A model generated the notes under the pieces. The model saw only the letters and a list, made by a program, of their open reading frames with translations. It was not told the DNA's origin and searched no databases. A stretch of 64,000 bases of DNA from Rhizobium sp. Leaf262 (lineage in GTDB: Bacteria > Pseudomonadota > Alphaproteobacteria > Rhizobiales > Rhizobiaceae), in the NCBI RefSeq assembly GCF_001422245.1, contig NZ_LMMM01000008.1:1-64000 (forward strand), written 5' to 3'. Positions 1 to 7,905 of the stretch are shown piece after piece. Position numbers and translations under genes: made by a program. Every line of letters begins with the position of its first letter. Position 1 is the stretch's first letter.

Positions 1-72
1 GCCAGCGAACCGAGCCGGGGTGTTGATCGGAAGGTCAAGGCCGCCGAAGGTCTGCAAAAAACCAAACAATAA
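1..72 (+). CDS. 3' end of an unidentified gene (partial)
   Basis: Frame 1 is open from the first base and stops at TAA immediately before the hairpin at 72-96. Only 23 residues are visible, rich in Lys, Glu and Arg, so no family can be named. A stop codon abutting a terminator is the usual end of a real gene, but the piece is too short to be sure. Confidence 0.35.
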   Translation, partial: ASEPSRGVDRKVKAAEGLQKTKQ

Positions 73-96
73 AAAGGGCCGACAAGCGGCCCTTTT
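72..96. terminator. Bidirectional rho-independent terminator
   Basis: A perfect 10-bp inverted repeat, AAAAGGGCCG and CGGCCCTTTT, is separated by a 5-base loop. It has a T run on both strands and lies between converging reading frames (the partial gene on the left and the DUF3102-like gene on the right). A second G+C-rich hairpin without T run follows at 109-127. Confidence 0.65.
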
Positions 97-143
97 GGCG
101 GTCCGAGACGGCCGGACAATCCGGCCGCTCTTCCTGGTGACGC

Positions 144-1253
144 TTAGACCAACATCGGCAAAGCGAGCGATGCATCATCGAGGTCGGCAAGTCCGACGTC
201 CGGGACAAGCGCCGGCACATTACCAACAGACTGCCGTTTCGATGGCGAACCGTCGGCCGCGATCTCGGTCACCACGGCTTGGTCATCGCCAACGTCTGAC
301 ACAGGAAAATTGCTCAACACGGTGTACTCGACTGCCTCGATCATCTGCCTAGTCAATGGCCACTTGGGCTTCCGATCTTTTGAGACGCTCCATTCCAGAA
401 CCGGCACCACTTCGGTTTCCAGCCACGCCTTGACCAGCGCAGCCTTCGGCCAGTCCTCGATGCTTCCGAGAATGAAAAGCGTCTTTGTGACATGGGCCCA
501 CTCGCTACCAGCCGGGAAGGCCGCCAGTCGCGTATTGCGACCGAACTCGAGATCGGCCTCAATGAAGAGGGCCAGACTTTCCAGCTCCTGCCGTGCAACA
601 CGGGCGAGTTCCTGGACAGATCGCGACAGCGCTTCCTTGATGACCCGTTTTTTGGCAAGCGCCGCGCGGATGATCTCCAGGATGTCATGGACATGCGCAA
701 TGAACGCCTTCAAGCCGGTGCGTGTCTTCTGGGCGATAAGGGCCTTCAGACCGCTTGCGCCGCCGGTTGAGAACAGTTGGGCTTCAGGACCATCTTGCCC
801 GTCATCGTCCCTTTTGCCACCCTCGAGAATGGATTTGACATCCGCCACTTTCAGACCGCCGTTGTCGTTAGCGAAAGCGATGGCTTCTTGAATCTGATCT
901 GCGCTTGCAGCACTCAAATGGAAGAGAACGGTTGATCCGATCGAGAGATCAACGAGCTCATCGCGGTAGTCGGACAGATTGCGGAAAACCGCCATATAGT
1001 TGCGAGCACTTCGGGCTTTGATGCCGCAACGTTTGTCGACCCATGTATCGAACGCGCCTTCCGGCACGAGCGCTGCAGCCTGCTGCAAGCGATCGCCGCG
1101 CTCGAAAGTCTGTTCTGTGGAGCGGCGCCCGATCTCGATGATGTGGACAGCGGCGTCCTCAAGTCGCGTGGCGACCTCGGCGCCGAGATTGAGAGTGGTG
1201 TAGAGAGCGGTAGACGCCTGAGAACCGCGGGCAGTCAAAGAAAGGTTGGCCAA
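144..1253 (-). CDS. DUF3102-like plasmid protein
   Basis: A 369-residue protein of unknown function. Residues ~30-95 (HIIEIGRRSTEQ, then a Gly/Phe-x-x-Trp-Val region and KARSARNYM) resemble the DUF3102 pattern found in phage and plasmid proteins thought to contact DNA or replication factors. The rest is helical and charged, with an acidic tail. I chose the TTG at 1253 because AGGAGG lies five bases before it. An upstream GTG at 1289 has no ribosome site. The gene is monocistronic, preceded by a very A/T-rich region and followed by the terminator at 72-96. The family link is tentative; that the frame is coding is much surer. Confidence 0.6.
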   Translation of the reverse strand: MANLSLTARGSQASTALYTTLNLGAEVATRLEDAAVHIIEIGRRSTEQTFERGDRLQQAAALVPEGAFDTWVDKRCGIKARSARNYMAVFRNLSDYRDELVDLSIGSTVLFHLSAASADQIQEAIAFANDNGGLKVADVKSILEGGKRDDDGQDGPEAQLFSTGGASGLKALIAQKTRTGLKAFIAHVHDILEIIRAALAKKRVIKEALSRSVQELARVARQELESLALFIEADLEFGRNTRLAAFPAGSEWAHVTKTLFILGSIEDWPKAALVKAWLETEVVPVLEWSVSKDRKPKWPLTRQMIEAVEYTVLSNFPVSDVGDDQAVVTEIAADGSPSKRQSVGNVPALVPDVGLADLDDASLALPMLV

Positions 1254-1806
1254 TTGTGCCTCCTGAAAAGTTGAAACAACGTTCAGCACTGATCGTATTG
1301 AACAACCCTATAATCATGTATATATAGAAACGTGTCAAATTACAGTATATCCAACTATAAGTATAAATTGGATAATAAACTTCAAGATCGATAACTTTCT
1401 GATTTTTAATCATAGATAATGGGAAATAAAAACATGTATATAAAAATATTTGACGCTTTTATAAACTTTTTTTGTTATCGCAAATCTCAGATATACATTT
1501 GAAGATAGATCAAACTTTTCTTCAACAATGCCCCCGACCCCAGAACAAACCCTCCCTGAAATATTATTTGGCCGCTAAAATCCGGATCAATGTAAAAAAG
1601 GCTCGCTGGGGACAGCCGCGATTATGTCGGGGACGAACAGAGATATCGCGTGAAAAACTGTCACCTGCAGCACTGATTCAGGGAGTTGGCACACCGCCTC
1701 GCCTTTCTGCCTCGACGAACTAACATTAGGGCCTCTCCGCCTTGCTCCAAGCTTCGTGCCGTGCCCATGTCACGACTGGCATGGGTCAACCTTGAGAGGA
1801 AGACGA
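1254..1806. other. A/T-rich intergenic region
   Basis: About 550 bases without a convincing gene. Roughly 1290-1530 is much richer in A/T than the surroundings and holds short imperfect palindromes (for example TATCCAACT ... ATTGGATA near 1348-1372). It probably contains the promoter of the DUF3102-like gene. From about 1600 base composition returns to normal. CCCATG ... CATGGG (about 1764-1786) forms a weak hairpin before the remnant at 1807. Confidence 0.4.
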
Positions 1807-1900
1807 ATGGTCAAACTCATCAGCTTCACGCAGTCTACAAAATCGGAGTCTCCGGTTTTGATCAATCCAGAGGCTGTTGTCGCAATGTACGAAGCGCTCT
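1807..1900 (+). pseudogene. Possible remnant of a small MVKLI-type protein
   Basis: An ATG preceded by GAGAGGAAG opens a frame beginning MVKLISFTQ and containing LINPEAVV. This resembles a class of very small alphaproteobacterial proteins that start this way (similar in pattern to FlbD). After about 30 residues the likeness stops and the frame simply runs on into the next gene. I read it as a decayed fragment. The family assignment is from memory and weak. Confidence 0.25.
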
Positions 1901-2004
1901 TAGCCTTAATAATTGTCATGTGGCGGAAAAGACAGGAATATGGCGTCCGTCTTGCGCTTGATGTAACGTCGTCTCAGGTCAATTGTGACCTGGAGAAGAG
2001 ATCA

Positions 2005-2196
2005 ATGTGGAAATCCATACTCGTCTGCGCAGCCCTGACGTCTTTTGCCGCCGCTCCTGCAAGTGCTGAACAGTGCAGAGATACAAAGGGAAAATTCATC
2101 AAGTGCGAGCCAGTCAAGAAAAAGGCTGCTCAGTGCAAGGATGCCAAAGGCAAGTTTGCAAAATGCGGCACGACCGGCGCGATGCCTGTAAACTGA
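2005..2196 (+). CDS. Small secreted protein with a duplicated Cys motif
   Basis: This 63-residue protein has a clear signal peptide (MWKSILVCAALTSF, cleavage after ASA around residue 21). The mature part is a tandem duplication: CRDTKGKFIKC then CKDAKGKFAKC, each with two Cys and a KGKF core, linked by a Lys-rich spacer. The ATG at 2005 is preceded by GGAGAAGAG, which decides the start, although the frame is open much further upstream. The paired cysteines suggest two small disulfide loops in the periplasm. Similar small proteins are common in rhizobia, but I know of no established function. Confidence 0.65.
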   Translation: MWKSILVCAALTSFAAAPASAEQCRDTKGKFIKCEPVKKKAAQCKDAKGKFAKCGTTGAMPVN

Positions 2197-2437
2197 AGCG
2201 CATTCAGCCCCATCTTGTCATGTTACGGGCGCGGCTGTTTGACCTTGCGGGACTGGGGCCCAAACCGAAGCCGGTCGGAAAGATAGGTGTCTGCGCGCCA
2301 GCAGCGCGAAATAACAAGAAATCCATCTGACCCAGCAGGTTTCTTGCTACCAGAAATTTACCAGGCATTCACTTTTGCCGTGCAGTTTCGACACCAAGCG
2401 CGAAATGTATTCAGTACGCGCGTCATCCTCAACTTCG

Positions 2438-2462
2438 CCCGCCGACCTGGCGGGTTTTGTTT
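2438..2462 (+). terminator. Rho-independent terminator
   Basis: CCCGCC (2438-2443) pairs with GGCGGG (2449-2454) over a 5-base loop and is followed by TTTTGTTTT. The T run is on the plus strand, so it probably ends the transcript of the secreted protein at 2005-2196, about 240 bases upstream. Confidence 0.55.
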
Positions 2463-2467
2463 TGGTT

Positions 2468-2653
2468 TCACGGCTGCCGATCTGGAATAATCCACCAAAA
2501 TAGCTGCACGAGGTCTCGCCACGTTCTGGCCATATCTTCCCAGGCAAGGACGGCCTGTCGGTAGCCATAAATTGCCAGAAGTGTAACGGCGAACAACACC
2601 AGCCACGGCCATATGCGGCGCTTTCGTTGTGATCCGCTTTCGATCTCGTTCAA
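2468..2653 (-). CDS. Small single-pass membrane protein
   Basis: A 61-residue protein with a basic head (SQRKRR) and one hydrophobic helix (about residues 15-32, WPWLVLFAVTLLAIYGY), then an amphipathic Trp-rich tail. The start is a TTG that overlaps the stop of the 51-aa gene by four bases (TTGA), so translation is probably coupled. It likely sits in the inner membrane with the N terminus in the cytoplasm. It shares its operon, and so perhaps the SOS control, with the upstream gene. I recognise no family. Confidence 0.45.
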   Translation of the reverse strand: MNEIESGSQRKRRIWPWLVLFAVTLLAIYGYRQAVLAWEDMARTWRDLVQLFWWIIPDRQP

Positions 2654-2805
2654 TGTCGCGCCTGCTTTTTCTCTTCTTGTTCGATGTCGTACTCAGCTTG
2701 CTGGACTGCTACCTCAATCAGATATGTGAGCATGCCCCGATCCACAGCACGAACTAAATCATGCGCCAGCCTGAGCGCTTTGAGCGCGTTCCTCAATTCT
2801 TCCAT
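2650..2805 (-). CDS. Small helical protein, possibly SOS-controlled
   Basis: A 51-residue protein, predicted wholly helical and charged (starts MEELRNALKAL, ends EEKKQARH). The ATG at 2805 has an excellent ribosome site, GGAGGTGATA, which is why I call it despite its size. The stop overlaps the start of the following membrane protein by four bases. A perfect alphaproteobacterial LexA box lies about 90 bases upstream. The function is unknown. A role in the DNA-damage response is an inference from that box alone. Confidence 0.5.
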   Translation of the reverse strand: MEELRNALKALRLAHDLVRAVDRGMLTYLIEVAVQQAEYDIEQEEKKQARH

Positions 2806-2892
2806 TATCACCTCCGGTTGAACGCTAGATAAAATTACATCATGCTTTCAATCAACCGATATTAAGAACCGTCTTGACTCATTTGATGATGA

Positions 2893-2907
2893 GAACATGA
2901 ATAGAAC
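2893..2907 (-). promoter_or_regulatory. SOS (LexA) box, GTTC-N7-GTTC
   Basis: On the minus strand the sequence reads GTTCTATTCATGTTC, an exact match to the direct-repeat operator GTTC-N7-GTTC used by LexA in Rhizobiales and other alphaproteobacteria. It faces the two-gene operon starting at 2805. A chance match to eight fixed bases is possible in 64 kb, so position before a good gene start is what raises confidence. Confidence 0.55.
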
Positions 2908-3019
2908 ATCGCTGGCACGGGGTGCGTGCTTTCCGAACATGCACTGCGGCTGCCCCCGGCGCGCTGGATGATCTCCCATCATTCGAAGTCCGAGCATGGG
3001 CCGTCCGCTCTCCCCTCCC

Positions 3020-3286
3020 CTACCGAACCGGGCCATTTATAAGGGCCGGCGCCCGGTAGCCCCGGATAGTCTTTCGTCGCAAAATGTCAAGAAACACGAT
3101 CAACGCGTCCTCCCCTCGCGCGAAGTGCTGCGTCTTGCATTGGCCCCGGCAGCCAATCCTGCCCCAGGTCCGCGTGAGACACACGTCTCCAAACAGCGTG
3201 GATGTCATGTCCAGCACGTAGTACCGCGCCATGTTTCGGGGGGCATCAATTCGTTCGATATAAACATGGTTGTGCTGTGTACTCAT
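3020..3286 (-). CDS. WGR domain protein
   Basis: An 88-residue protein that is essentially one WGR domain: HVYIERIDAPRNMARYY, then the signature TRTWGRIG at about residues 46-53. WGR domains bind nucleic acid and occur in PARPs, but in rhizobia they also occur as stand-alone small proteins encoded on plasmids. The ATG at 3286 was chosen because homology starts there. The frame is open to 3406 but that part is not WGR-like. A G+C-rich inverted repeat (GGGCCGGCGCCC, 3041-3052) lies over the 3' end. The cellular role is unknown. Confidence 0.65.
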   Translation of the reverse strand: MSTQHNHVYIERIDAPRNMARYYVLDMTSTLFGDVCLTRTWGRIGCRGQCKTQHFARGEDALIVFLDILRRKTIRGYRAPALINGPVR

Positions 3287-3548
3287 CCCGGCAGAATCGA
3301 AAATCTGCCTGCGGATGTCCAACGACAGTTTTGAATCGGTTCGTCGATACCGATTCGAAATATTGATACGATCTGCTTGCGCGTGACCTGTCACCGGACT
3401 TGGCAAAACACCGCCATGCGATCTTTAGAGCGCTGGGATAAAGCCGCTGAATGACCCGTGTTCATTTCGCAAACGGAATCGCGCCGTGCCGTTCGCGCGT
3501 TCCGGGGGAATACCGGTGATGAAACCATGCGAATGCGACGCGAACCGA

Positions 3549-4766
3549 TTACGCTTCATTGATCCTAGCTGATATCTCGCTTGTGATCCACAATGCCAAG
3601 GCAATTGCACTGAACGTGGCCCCGAGGAGAGAAATCCCCATCCAGCCGAACCGCGCGTAGGTTGTCGTGGCAGCAATAGCGCCGACGGCGCTACCAACCG
3701 AGTAGAACACCATGTAGCCTCCAACCAAGCGTCCGCTCTTTTGCGGGTTGAAAGCCACGGTGGCGCTGAGATTGGTGACGTGAACGGCCTGTACCGCCAG
3801 GTCCATCAAGACGACGCCCACGACCAGCCTCACCATTGAGACCGGAAGGAGAGCGATCAGTCCCCAGGATGACAGCAAGATCGCTAGAGAACACCCCGTT
3901 GTCCATCGGCCGTGACCTCCATCCGCAAGTCTTCCTGCGCATGTTGCGGCAATCGCTCCCGCCAGCCCAACCAGGCCAAACAGCCCTATCCTCGTGTGTG
4001 AATAGGAAAATGGCGGGGCGCTGAGCGGAAGGACAAGCGCGGTCCAGAACGTGCTGAAGGCAGCAAAGATCAAAAGTGCAAGCACGCCTCGATACAGCAA
4101 GCTCCGCTCCCGGAGAAACATGGTTGGAATAGAGAGTAGAGCATGGGCATACGTCTCCACGGTCCGTTTCGCAGATTGGCGCGGCAGCATCGCCATGAGA
4201 ACGACGACCATCACGAGTGTGATAAATGCAGATGTCAAATACACCGAGCGCCATCCGCCGATATCTGCAATTGTTCCTGCAAATGATCGCGCAGCAAGAA
4301 TGCCTGTTACGATTCCGCTGGTAACCGTGCCCACGACCCTACCCCGCTGGGCCGGAGTGGCTAAGGCCGCCGCCTGAGCGACAAGTGTCTGTACGAGAAC
4401 TGCCGACAAGCCGACCGCACTCATGCCTGCCAACAACATCGCGTTCGTTTCCGCTGCCCCGACAATCACAAGAGCGATCCCCAACAACAATCCCTGAGCG
4501 ATGATGAGCTTACGGCGGTCGATGAGATCGCCAATCGGCACGATGAAGATCAACCCCAACCCATAACCGACCTGCGTCAACATCACGATGAGGCCGACCG
4601 TGGCTGGCGGTATTCCAAGATCATGGGCCATCAGGTCAAGCAAGGGCTGTGCGTAATAGATGTTCGCTACGCTGAGACCGGCTGCAGCCGCAACAATCAG
4701 GGTCTGTAGTCCAGACAATCCCTGCTCCCGCGTTCCTTGCGCGGCATAGTCTATCTTCTCTTTCAT
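3549..4766 (-). CDS. MFS transporter, 12-helix drug-exporter type
   Basis: A 405-residue major facilitator with about 12 membrane segments. Near the N terminus it has the motif ANIYYAQPLL, typical of a proteobacterial MFS branch that exports small toxic molecules. The loop between helices 2 and 3 carries GDLIDRRKLI, the MFS motif A (G-D-x3-R-R/K). I start at the ATG at 4766; a GTG at 4799 lacks a spaced ribosome site. The gene is divergent from an HxlR regulator with a palindrome between them, the classic layout for a ligand-induced efflux pump. The substrate cannot be told from sequence. Confidence 0.8.
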   Translation of the reverse strand: MKEKIDYAAQGTREQGLSGLQTLIVAAAAGLSVANIYYAQPLLDLMAHDLGIPPATVGLIVMLTQVGYGLGLIFIVPIGDLIDRRKLIIAQGLLLGIALVIVGAAETNAMLLAGMSAVGLSAVLVQTLVAQAAALATPAQRGRVVGTVTSGIVTGILAARSFAGTIADIGGWRSVYLTSAFITLVMVVVLMAMLPRQSAKRTVETYAHALLSIPTMFLRERSLLYRGVLALLIFAAFSTFWTALVLPLSAPPFSYSHTRIGLFGLVGLAGAIAATCAGRLADGGHGRWTTGCSLAILLSSWGLIALLPVSMVRLVVGVVLMDLAVQAVHVTNLSATVAFNPQKSGRLVGGYMVFYSVGSAVGAIAATTTYARFGWMGISLLGATFSAIALALWITSEISARINEA

Positions 4767-4826
4767 TTGGTGGCCCTTGTGATCGTATTTTTGGTGCACT
4801 CCAAGACCACTTGGCTCAACGCATTT

Positions 4827-4847
4827 CTAGTTCTAAGATAGAACCAG
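4827..4847. promoter_or_regulatory. Palindromic operator between MFS and HxlR genes
   Basis: CTAGTTCTA and TAGAACCAG form an 8-of-9 inverted repeat with a 3-base centre in the 107-bp divergent intergenic region. Its place suggests the binding site of the adjacent HxlR regulator, controlling both directions. This is an inference from position and symmetry. Confidence 0.5.
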
Positions 4848-4873
4848 ATTGTTAAAGATGGAGACCTGTACCG

Positions 4874-5314
4874 ATGGTGAAACGTGTAAGCCTGTGGAAT
4901 TCCGGTTGCCCGGTGGCGCGTTCTCTTGATGCAATCGGAGACTGGTGGTCGCTCCTGATCATCCGCGATGCTTTCGATGGTAAGCGCCGTTTTGGTGAGT
5001 TCCAGAACGGGCTCGGCATCAGCAGGGGTGTATTGGCCACTCGGCTTCGTGATCTGGTAAGGCGAGGAATATTTGAGACCGCACCAGCATCTGATGGAAC
5101 TGCCTACCGCGAATATATCCTTACCGAGAAGGGACGCGGTCTGTTCCCTGTCATCGTTGCACTCCGCCAGTGGGGCGAAGATTTCCTGTTCACCGAGGAC
5201 GAGGAACGCTCATCACTGGTAGAGCAAGAAACCGGCAGGCCAATCGCACGACTGGTTATCCGATCCGCCGATGGTCGATCCCTTGATTGGAGCGACACGC
5301 GGGTCACAGCCTGA
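4874..5314 (+). CDS. HxlR-family transcriptional regulator
   Basis: A 146-residue winged-helix regulator. Residues ~10-100 give the HxlR pattern: a conserved Cys in CPVARSLDAIGDWWSLLII, the recognition part RFGEFQNGLGISRGVLATRLRDLV, and the wing YREYILTEKG. Many HxlR proteins sense electrophiles or quinones through that N-terminal Cys. About 45 residues follow the core. The ATG at 4874 matches the family start. It lies divergent to the MFS gene, whose expression it most likely represses until a substrate is present. Confidence 0.85.
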   Translation: MVKRVSLWNSGCPVARSLDAIGDWWSLLIIRDAFDGKRRFGEFQNGLGISRGVLATRLRDLVRRGIFETAPASDGTAYREYILTEKGRGLFPVIVALRQWGEDFLFTEDEERSSLVEQETGRPIARLVIRSADGRSLDWSDTRVTA

Positions 5315-5394
5315 GCATCTACCGGTCGGTTGGTTGCTCTCAACAGCTCACACCGATGATAGGATTATCGAAAAGTGAGGATGCCAGGGAGGAC

Positions 5395-5661
5395 ATGATG
5401 ATACTTGCGTTCTGGGTAACAGCCGTCCTGGCGTCTGCGACGGTCCAACTGCCTCACGATGTCGAAGCATTTCTGGACCGTCGTGCTCAATGTGAGCATT
5501 GGGCGGGAGAAGACCCATATAATGGTCCGCGTGCCAGAGAAATCGAAGCAGCGGTGCAACGACTGCGTTGCGATAGCCTCGAGACGGATGAATCTCGAAT
5601 ACGCCTTCGCTACAAACGAAACCCATTCGTGATCAAAGCACTCGAACCAGAACAGCCATAG
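5395..5661 (+). CDS. Small secreted protein of unknown function
   Basis: An 88-residue protein with a short signal peptide (MMILAFWVTAVLASATVQ). The mature part has two Cys (around residues 35 and 61) and the pattern EHWAGEDPYNGPRAREIEAAVQRLRCDSL, seen in small conserved periplasmic proteins of alphaproteobacteria. AGGGAGGAC precedes the double ATG at 5395. It follows the HxlR gene by 80 bases but has its own ribosome site and may be independent. No function is known to me. Confidence 0.6.
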   Translation: MMILAFWVTAVLASATVQLPHDVEAFLDRRAQCEHWAGEDPYNGPRAREIEAAVQRLRCDSLETDESRIRLRYKRNPFVIKALEPEQP

Positions 5662-5713
5662 GCTCTGGATTGTGAAGAAGCGGAACGTGGCTCGGCGGAC
5701 GTTGAAAAAAGTC

Positions 5714-5824
5714 TCAGCTGTCGTGAGCGCCCAAGGCCCACCAGTGGGCAGCATGGAAGGCTATCAAGGCGCAGAGGCCGATTACAGATACGAGAATGAG
5801 CGTTCTTCTCAAGAATCTCGCCAC
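5714..5824 (-). CDS. Very small membrane protein
   Basis: A 36-residue frame with GTG start and GAGG seven to ten bases ahead. It has an N-terminal basic patch (RFLRRT) and one hydrophobic helix (LILVSVIGLCALIAFHAAHWW). The composition is that of a genuine single-span micro-protein, and it fills an otherwise empty stretch. No homolog is recognised and the short length keeps confidence low. Confidence 0.35.
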   Translation of the reverse strand: MARFLRRTLILVSVIGLCALIAFHAAHWWALGAHDS

Positions 5825-5954
5825 AGTCAGCCTCGATCATATTGGTAATTTGTCGTTGTTGCGAAAACCCCGAGTTTGTTTGAAGTGTTATACTGACTTT
5901 CGCAAATCTGCAAAAATCAGGATAATGGCGAGGGCCGCCAACGCTGTGAGTTGC

Positions 5955-6167
5955 CTATAGCTTGGATCGGTCCCTGTCCCGCCTCCATTGGATGAGGTAG
6001 CCAAAACCTGGACCGATCAGCGCTCCGCCGATAATCCAATGGATCAATGTCAGCGGCTTTTCGTCGGGATCATGCCCCGTCATAAAAAGGAAGAAAAAAA
6101 ACGCGGCGATACCAGCTAACATCAGAGTAATCGGAAATAATATGCTTTTACGGAAGCCGTGCGTCAT
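5955..6167 (-). CDS. Small two-helix membrane protein
   Basis: A 70-residue protein with two hydrophobic helices (about residues 9-29 and 42-60). They are joined by the polar loop GHDPDEKPLTLIH, and the C-terminal tail is basic (QWRRDRDRSKL). The ATG at 6167 has AGGAGAG at good distance. The basic ends suggest both termini are cytoplasmic. It stands alone between two genes on the same strand. No family is recognised. Confidence 0.55.
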   Translation of the reverse strand: MTHGFRKSILFPITLMLAGIAAFFFFLFMTGHDPDEKPLTLIHWIIGGALIGPGFGYLIQWRRDRDRSKL

Positions 6168-6390
6168 TGGTCTCTCCTATCGTTCAGAGCCACGGACTGG
6201 CTGGCCCTAGTTCTTCACAGGTTGGCTGACACCACGAACGTAGACCATAGCCTGTTGCAAATATCGCGATTAAATTTCGGTATTGCGCCTGATATTTGCG
6301 ACGCAAACACCGGCACCTTCGATCATCAAAATCCATATTCTACTTTTGTTCGTCAAGTTGGCCAAAATCCCACGTTCAAGCCGACTGGAC

Positions 6391-7338
6391 CTAGTCCTTG
6401 GCAAACGTTGTGGCCGTCTCGGCCGTGCTCACCATCGTATTGTAGGTTGACACCAGCCACTGCATATCCTCGCCAGCCCCTTTGCGAGCGTCGCCTTTTG
6501 CCTTCTCCAGCTTCTCGTCGAAATCACGCAGCTTCGATAAAAGTGACGCAGGCTGCGATTCAAAAACGTGGAACGAATCGGGATGCTCCAGCGCGTAATC
6601 ATCGAACTCCCGCACAGCGCCCGAATATTCATCCAGTGCTTGCTTGAAGTCGGTCATCTTCACGACTGGACGATCGTTTGTCGGCATCAGATCCATCACC
6701 GCTTCTGCACGAAACATCACGTTGCGGACATGCCAGTGCGACTTTTTACCCTCGCTTTGTTCCAGCGCGGCCAGTGACGCCAGATCCGCTTTCACCTTCT
6801 CCGTGCGGAGCGCAGTATCTACCGTGTTGCGGCGCTCCTCAAATAAGGGAGCAAGCGCAGCTATCTCTTTATGGAAGCCCTTACCGGCCTCCATCTTATC
6901 GCTCTTGTAGTCCTGTCTCTCGTAATATTTGTTGGCGCGCTCAATGACGGGCGCAAGCTGCTGGTACGTCTCGACATAGGCGGCCATTGCAGCATCAAGC
7001 TCTGGCATCTTGGGGGCTGCCTGCGTAGCGGCGACCACGGCAGAAGCTTCATCTCGGACATCGTAAAGCGAGTAGAGACCGTAGATGATCCTCTCTTTGC
7101 CAGTGGGCCCTTTTTTCATATCCACCCAACTGTCGTACCTCTCCAACGACTCTGATGCTCTGAGCGTCCGGTTCAAGAACCCAACATAGGTGTTCAGCTT
7201 GGCTGTGACCTCTTCAGATACCGCCGCTTCCGAAGCAGTCTGTGAAAATGCCGAACGAGCCACAAACCCGACTGCGAGCGAATTTTGCAAAACGAAAACT
7301 AGCGCGGTAGCGGCCATAAACTTCTTGAAAAACGGCAT
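6391..7338 (-). CDS. YiiG-like (DUF3829) exported protein
   Basis: A 315-residue protein with a signal sequence (about residues 1-35) and a mostly helical mature domain. The stretch KLNTYVGFLN ... YDSWVDMKKGPTGKERIIYGLYSLYDV matches the conserved core of the YiiG/DUF3829 family, exported and often lipid-anchored proteins of enterobacteria and rhizobia with no firmly known role. There is no lipobox here. The ATG at 7338 follows AGGGAG. A TTG one codon earlier is possible. The upstream leader belongs to a ~165-bp sequence repeated near 15.5 kb. Confidence 0.75.
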   Translation of the reverse strand: MPFFKKFMAATALVFVLQNSLAVGFVARSAFSQTASEAAVSEEVTAKLNTYVGFLNRTLRASESLERYDSWVDMKKGPTGKERIIYGLYSLYDVRDEASAVVAATQAAPKMPELDAAMAAYVETYQQLAPVIERANKYYERQDYKSDKMEAGKGFHKEIAALAPLFEERRNTVDTALRTEKVKADLASLAALEQSEGKKSHWHVRNVMFRAEAVMDLMPTNDRPVVKMTDFKQALDEYSGAVREFDDYALEHPDSFHVFESQPASLLSKLRDFDEKLEKAKGDARKGAGEDMQWLVSTYNTMVSTAETATTFAKD

Positions 7339-7344
7339 CAAAAT

Positions 7345-7507
7345 CTCCCTGCAATCGTGGTCTTACATTCGTTTAAAAGGCGCTAGGTCAATGGCTGTTG
7401 CCCAACTCTGGCGTATATTGAGACATGAGAAAAGATCAACTGGGATCTGAAACCTTTATCGCAGCTTGAGGTGTTTCGATCGTTAACGAGCATATTAATC
7501 AACCGGA
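7345..7507 (+). repeat. Direct repeat, copy A (~165 bp)
   Basis: This stretch matches 15462-15628 in the same orientation at roughly 80% by eye, with an identical core CCCAACTCTGGCGTATATTG and a shared end CAACCGGA. In this copy it is the leader of the YiiG-like gene on the minus strand. Confidence 0.75.
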
Positions 7508-7905
7508 GGACGATCCAGGAGGGTAGGCATCACACCACAAGCTTCGTCCACTTACAAAGATCGAGGATGCGAAGGGTCCCCCCGCCGCCACGCCAAGATA
7601 GAATTAGACCAGTCGATATCAATGTCGCAAATGCGAGTCGAACACGTTTGCTCCTTTCAAACAGTCATAACCTCAGACAATAATTCGCTTTCGAGCCGCA
7701 GGCGAAGCCCATCTTGAAACCGTTTGATCTCTTGGTAAACAACACATCGATTTTCGTCTGCAAATCCGACGGGACACCCATCGATTTGCTTGAGCAAACA
7801 ACCGGATCATGTTGCAAAACTTCCGCTGGCCGCTGGGCACCTCTTGCCTGGCAACTTTCGCGCCTAAAAGGCGGACAGATTCAATTCGTGCAGGGGACCA
7901 AATTC
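7508..7905. other. Intergenic stretch without a clear gene
   Basis: About 400 bases between the direct repeat and the membrane-anchored 671-aa protein. It contains a G+C-rich segment (CCCCCCGCCGCCACGCC near 7577) but no frame with a supported start. The plus frame that leads into the next gene is open from 7714, yet that part has no protein-like features and no ribosome site. Confidence 0.4.

Noticed and set aside
310..891. Long plus-strand open frame opposite the DUF3102-like gene
   Set aside because: Antisense to a supported gene, Ser/Arg-rich composition typical of a shadow frame in G+C-rich DNA, no ribosome site.
3425..3724. Extra minus-strand gene after the MFS transporter
   Set aside because: Most of it overlaps the end of the transporter in another frame; no start signal or family features.
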